Positions 6,064 through 7,357 of a DNA stretch of 7,357 nt are shown here, piece by piece. Numbering within the stretch: the stretch's first letter is position 1; each line of letters opens with the position of its first letter. Below the pieces are notes generated by a model. It was given only the letters and a program-made list of their open reading frames with translations, made no database searches and was not told the origin of the DNA. The stretch lies in contig JAISNE010000397.1 in NCBI GenBank assembly GCA_031276375.1, positions 1 to 7,357 of the forward strand, written 5' to 3'. This DNA comes from Accumulibacter sp. Its GTDB lineage: Bacteria > Pseudomonadota > Gammaproteobacteria > Burkholderiales > Rhodocyclaceae. The translations under genes and the position numbers were made by a program.

Positions 6064-6097
6064 ATGGCCTGTTGAGCGCAACTTGGTATGAATAGGA

Positions 6098-6907
6098 TCA
6101 TTCCTCGTCTTCGAGACTGAAAGTGACTACTTGCAACATCCGGAAATCCTTGCCTTTCAGGCCCGCGGGCAGATTGGTCCGGCGGACGGCCTGGCGCAGT
6201 GTTTCAAGCGCCTGCTCGTCGAGAATCCTTTTTCCGCTCGAACCGGCGAGCGATAGAACGGGTTCGGCCGGCGGCCGGAAATCGAGCGTTATTTCCACGC
6301 TTCCCTCCCATTCCCGTTCCCTCGCCAGCGGCGGATAGCGTTTGAAGCGCCGCGCGTTGATTCCCAGGGCCAGCCGGTACCGCCGGAGATCGTCGGCGCC
6401 GGCCTCCTCCCGCCGCGCGGGCGCGCCGCCGCCGGCGGACGCCACGGGCGCTTCCGCCCGCGCCGCGCCGCCTGGGGAATCTCCGGCGGCGCTCGGAGAA
6501 GGCGCCGCCGGCGCCGTCACGAGATCGGCAACAACCGGCGAAGACACCGCCGCCGGAACGGCATCGTGTTTCGGCTGGCGTCCGGGAGCCGCCCGTTTTT
6601 TGACCGCGCTCTTCGGCGTCCTGGACGGAGCCGGTTTCTCGACACGCGCCGGTTCCTCGACACGCGCCGGCTCCTCGACACGCGCCGGCGTTTCAGCGCG
6701 CGCCGCTCCCGCCACGGCGGATGTCGGCGCGGGAGACGGCGCGTTTCCGGGAACGGCGCGCCCGACCGCCACCACCGTGAGCGGCCTGGCCGGCGGCTCG
6801 ACGCGCGCGGGAAAAATCATCCCGGCCACGCCGAACAGCAGGCCGGCATGCGCCAGCAGGGAAACGGTCAGGGCACGCGCCAGCGCGCGCCGTGGATGAA
6901 AACACAT
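6098..6907 (-). CDS. TonB-family energy transducer
   Basis: Inner-membrane-anchored periplasmic protein, 269 residues, that would pass proton-motive-force energy from ExbB/ExbD to an outer-membrane receptor. The single N-terminal helix (about 11-32) has Ser16 and His20, the positions known to be functionally important in E. coli TonB. This supports both the assignment and the ATG at 6907. Residues 35-172 are a Pro/Ala-rich spacer with a PARVEE repeat (74-91) and a basic patch (99-114). Residues 177-266 form the C-terminal domain, with YPPLAREREWEGSVEITLDF (191-210) matching the YPxxAxxxxxxGxV motif. No Shine-Dalgarno sequence precedes the ATG. No ExbB, ExbD or receptor gene is visible, so the cargo is unknown. 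It is divergent from the plus-strand gene at the right edge. Confidence 0.88.
   Translation of the reverse strand: MCFHPRRALARALTVSLLAHAGLLFGVAGMIFPARVEPPARPLTVVAVGRAVPGNAPSPAPTSAVAGAARAETPARVEEPARVEEPARVEKPAPSRTPKSAVKKRAAPGRQPKHDAVPAAVSSPVVADLVTAPAAPSPSAAGDSPGGAARAEAPVASAGGGAPARREEAGADDLRRYRLALGINARRFKRYPPLAREREWEGSVEITLDFRPPAEPVLSLAGSSGKRILDEQALETLRQAVRRTNLPAGLKGKDFRMLQVVTFSLEDEE
6638..6691 (-). repeat. 18-bp tandem repeat (three copies) in TonB-family linker
   Basis: Three adjacent 18-bp units beginning CTCGACACGCGCCGG on the plus strand (6638-6655, 6656-6673, 6674-6691) differ only in their last few bases. They encode repeated PARVEE/PARVEK hexapeptides in the periplasmic spacer. Whole-codon repeats can expand or contract without frameshift and would change spacer length. 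Confidence 0.85.
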
Positions 6908-6915
6908 CGGAGGAA

Positions 6916-6963
6916 ATGGCCGAACCGCGAGGATTACCGGAAGCGCGTGGAAAGAGGCGATGA
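6916..6963 (+). CDS. Possible 15-codon leader ORF
   Basis: A strong GGAGG (6909-6913) precedes an ATG that opens a 15-residue frame (MAEPRGLPEARGKRR). It stops at TGA 6961-6963 and overlaps the next ATG (6960-6962) by 4 bp. A terminator-like hairpin follows within 20 bp, giving the outline of a translated leader. The peptide is Arg-rich but has no run of one amino acid as in classic attenuators. It may well be chance: the GGAGG is also the complement of bases just upstream of the TonB-family start. Confidence 0.2.
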   Translation: MAEPRGLPEARGKRR

Positions 6964-7357
6964 TGTTACTTCACAATCCGCGCGTTTTCGCCCGCGCGAG
7001 TTTTTTTCGGTCGGCATTTGGTGTTACATTGGCTTCCGATTTCAGGCCGCGCGGCCTGGCTACCTGGAGCAAGCCGAACGATGATCTCACGCGGGAACGT
7101 CCTTTCCGCCCGAATACCCGCTCCGCCGTGCATTTTCCCGGCGCGCGGCGGATCATGCCCGCGCGCGGCGTTTCGATCATGGACCATCTGATTCGCGACT
7201 CCGCGCCCCTCGAACTGTACGCGTGGCTGGACACCGATGCCGAGATTCCCGGCTGGGATATTTTCTCGTCCAATCCGTTCAGCCTGCCGCTGCCCGAGGA
7301 CAGCTTCACGACGGTGCAGAATTATTTCGCCGAATACCACCTGGAATACTATCGCCA
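6960..7357 (+). CDS. Unrecognised protein, 5' part only (cut by window edge)
   Basis: A plus-strand frame is open from ATG 6960 to the end of the window (132 codons, no stop). I do not recognise the family. From about 7155 on, codon choice is strongly G/C-ending and the residues look like a folded acidic/aromatic protein (for example LELYAWLDTDAEIPGWDIF). No signal peptide or membrane helix is evident. The start is unsettled: ATG 6960 and 6963 follow AAGAGG (6952-6957), while ATG 7155 and ATG 7179 sit where codon use becomes clearly coding but lack a good ribosome binding site. The codons from 6960 to about 7035 are A/T-ending more often than the rest and include the terminator-like hairpin, so the 5' portion may be untranslated leader. 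The gene is divergent from the TonB-family gene. Confidence 0.55.
   Translation, partial: MMLLHNPRVFARASFFRSAFGVTLASDFRPRGLATWSKPNDDLTRERPFRPNTRSAVHFPGARRIMPARGVSIMDHLIRDSAPLELYAWLDTDAEIPGWDIFSSNPFSLPLPEDSFTTVQNYFAEYHLEYYR
6979..7007 (+). terminator. Terminator-like hairpin ahead of the right-edge gene
   Basis: Plus strand: CGCGCG (6979-6984), an 8-nt loop, CGCGCG (6993-6998), then AG and seven T (7001-7007). Stem plus U-tract has the form of an intrinsic terminator reading rightward. No plus-strand gene lies upstream for it to end, so it would either stop antisense transcription into the divergent promoter region or act in the leader of the following gene. If translation starts at 6960 the hairpin is inside the coding region. 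Confidence 0.4.

Larger units (their letters stand above)
5855..6097. other. Intergenic region between TonB-type gene and Pho box
   Basis: No convincing gene is seen. Short open frames exist on both strands but lack ribosome binding sites and family resemblance. The region holds a REP-like palindrome (5986-6007) and a 7-bp stem-loop (6041-6063), both reported separately. It should also contain the 3' end of the TonB-family mRNA, but no clear stem plus U-tract is visible on the minus strand. Confidence 0.5.

Noticed and set aside
1..7357. CRISPR array, tRNA or rRNA genes, toxin-antitoxin or phage defence genes
   Set aside because: No regularly spaced repeats, cloverleaf or rRNA-like sequence, or matching protein motifs were seen on either strand.

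Overview
The window looks like a GC-rich proteobacterial chromosome, most likely a beta- or gammaproteobacterium. This rests on strong G/C third-position use, PhoB-type regulation, TonB, an IS5-family insertion sequence and GTAG-headed REP-like palindromes. The species cannot be fixed from the sequence alone. Nearly everything is on the minus strand; only a partial gene at the right edge lies on the plus strand.

Left edge (1-192): the start of an IS5-family transposase, running off the window, with the IS terminus near 117. A REP-like hairpin follows, ending 10 bp from the polyphosphate kinase stop codon. 193-1326 encodes a class I PPK2 with an unusually long Ala/Pro-rich N-terminus and its own sigma70-like promoter (1355-1382).

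Centre (5788 down to 1457): four minus-strand genes that look like one transcription unit. These are a secreted PhoA-superfamily alkaline phosphatase, a small exported DUF3299-type protein (4-bp ATGA overlap), a LolD/MacB-type ABC ATPase (6-bp gap), and an FtsX/MacB-type permease. The permease follows a 148-bp spacer holding REP-like hairpins. A near-consensus Pho box (5837-5854) with a -10-like hexamer lies just upstream of the phosphatase. The DUF3299-ATPase-permease set resembles the zinc-responsive PA4064-PA4066 group of Pseudomonas aeruginosa (recalled, not searched), and the permease has a His/Asp/Glu-rich periplasmic loop. Alkaline phosphatases need zinc, so a working hypothesis is a phosphate-starvation operon that makes a zinc enzyme together with a transporter handling its metal or serving the envelope. 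PPK2 next door extends the phosphate theme.

Right part (5855-7357): an intergenic region with a third palindrome and a stem-loop, then a divergent TonB-family energy transducer (6098-6907, minus) with an 18-bp tandem repeat in its linker. After it comes a plus-strand leader with a short ORF and a terminator-like hairpin, running into an unrecognised gene cut by the window end.
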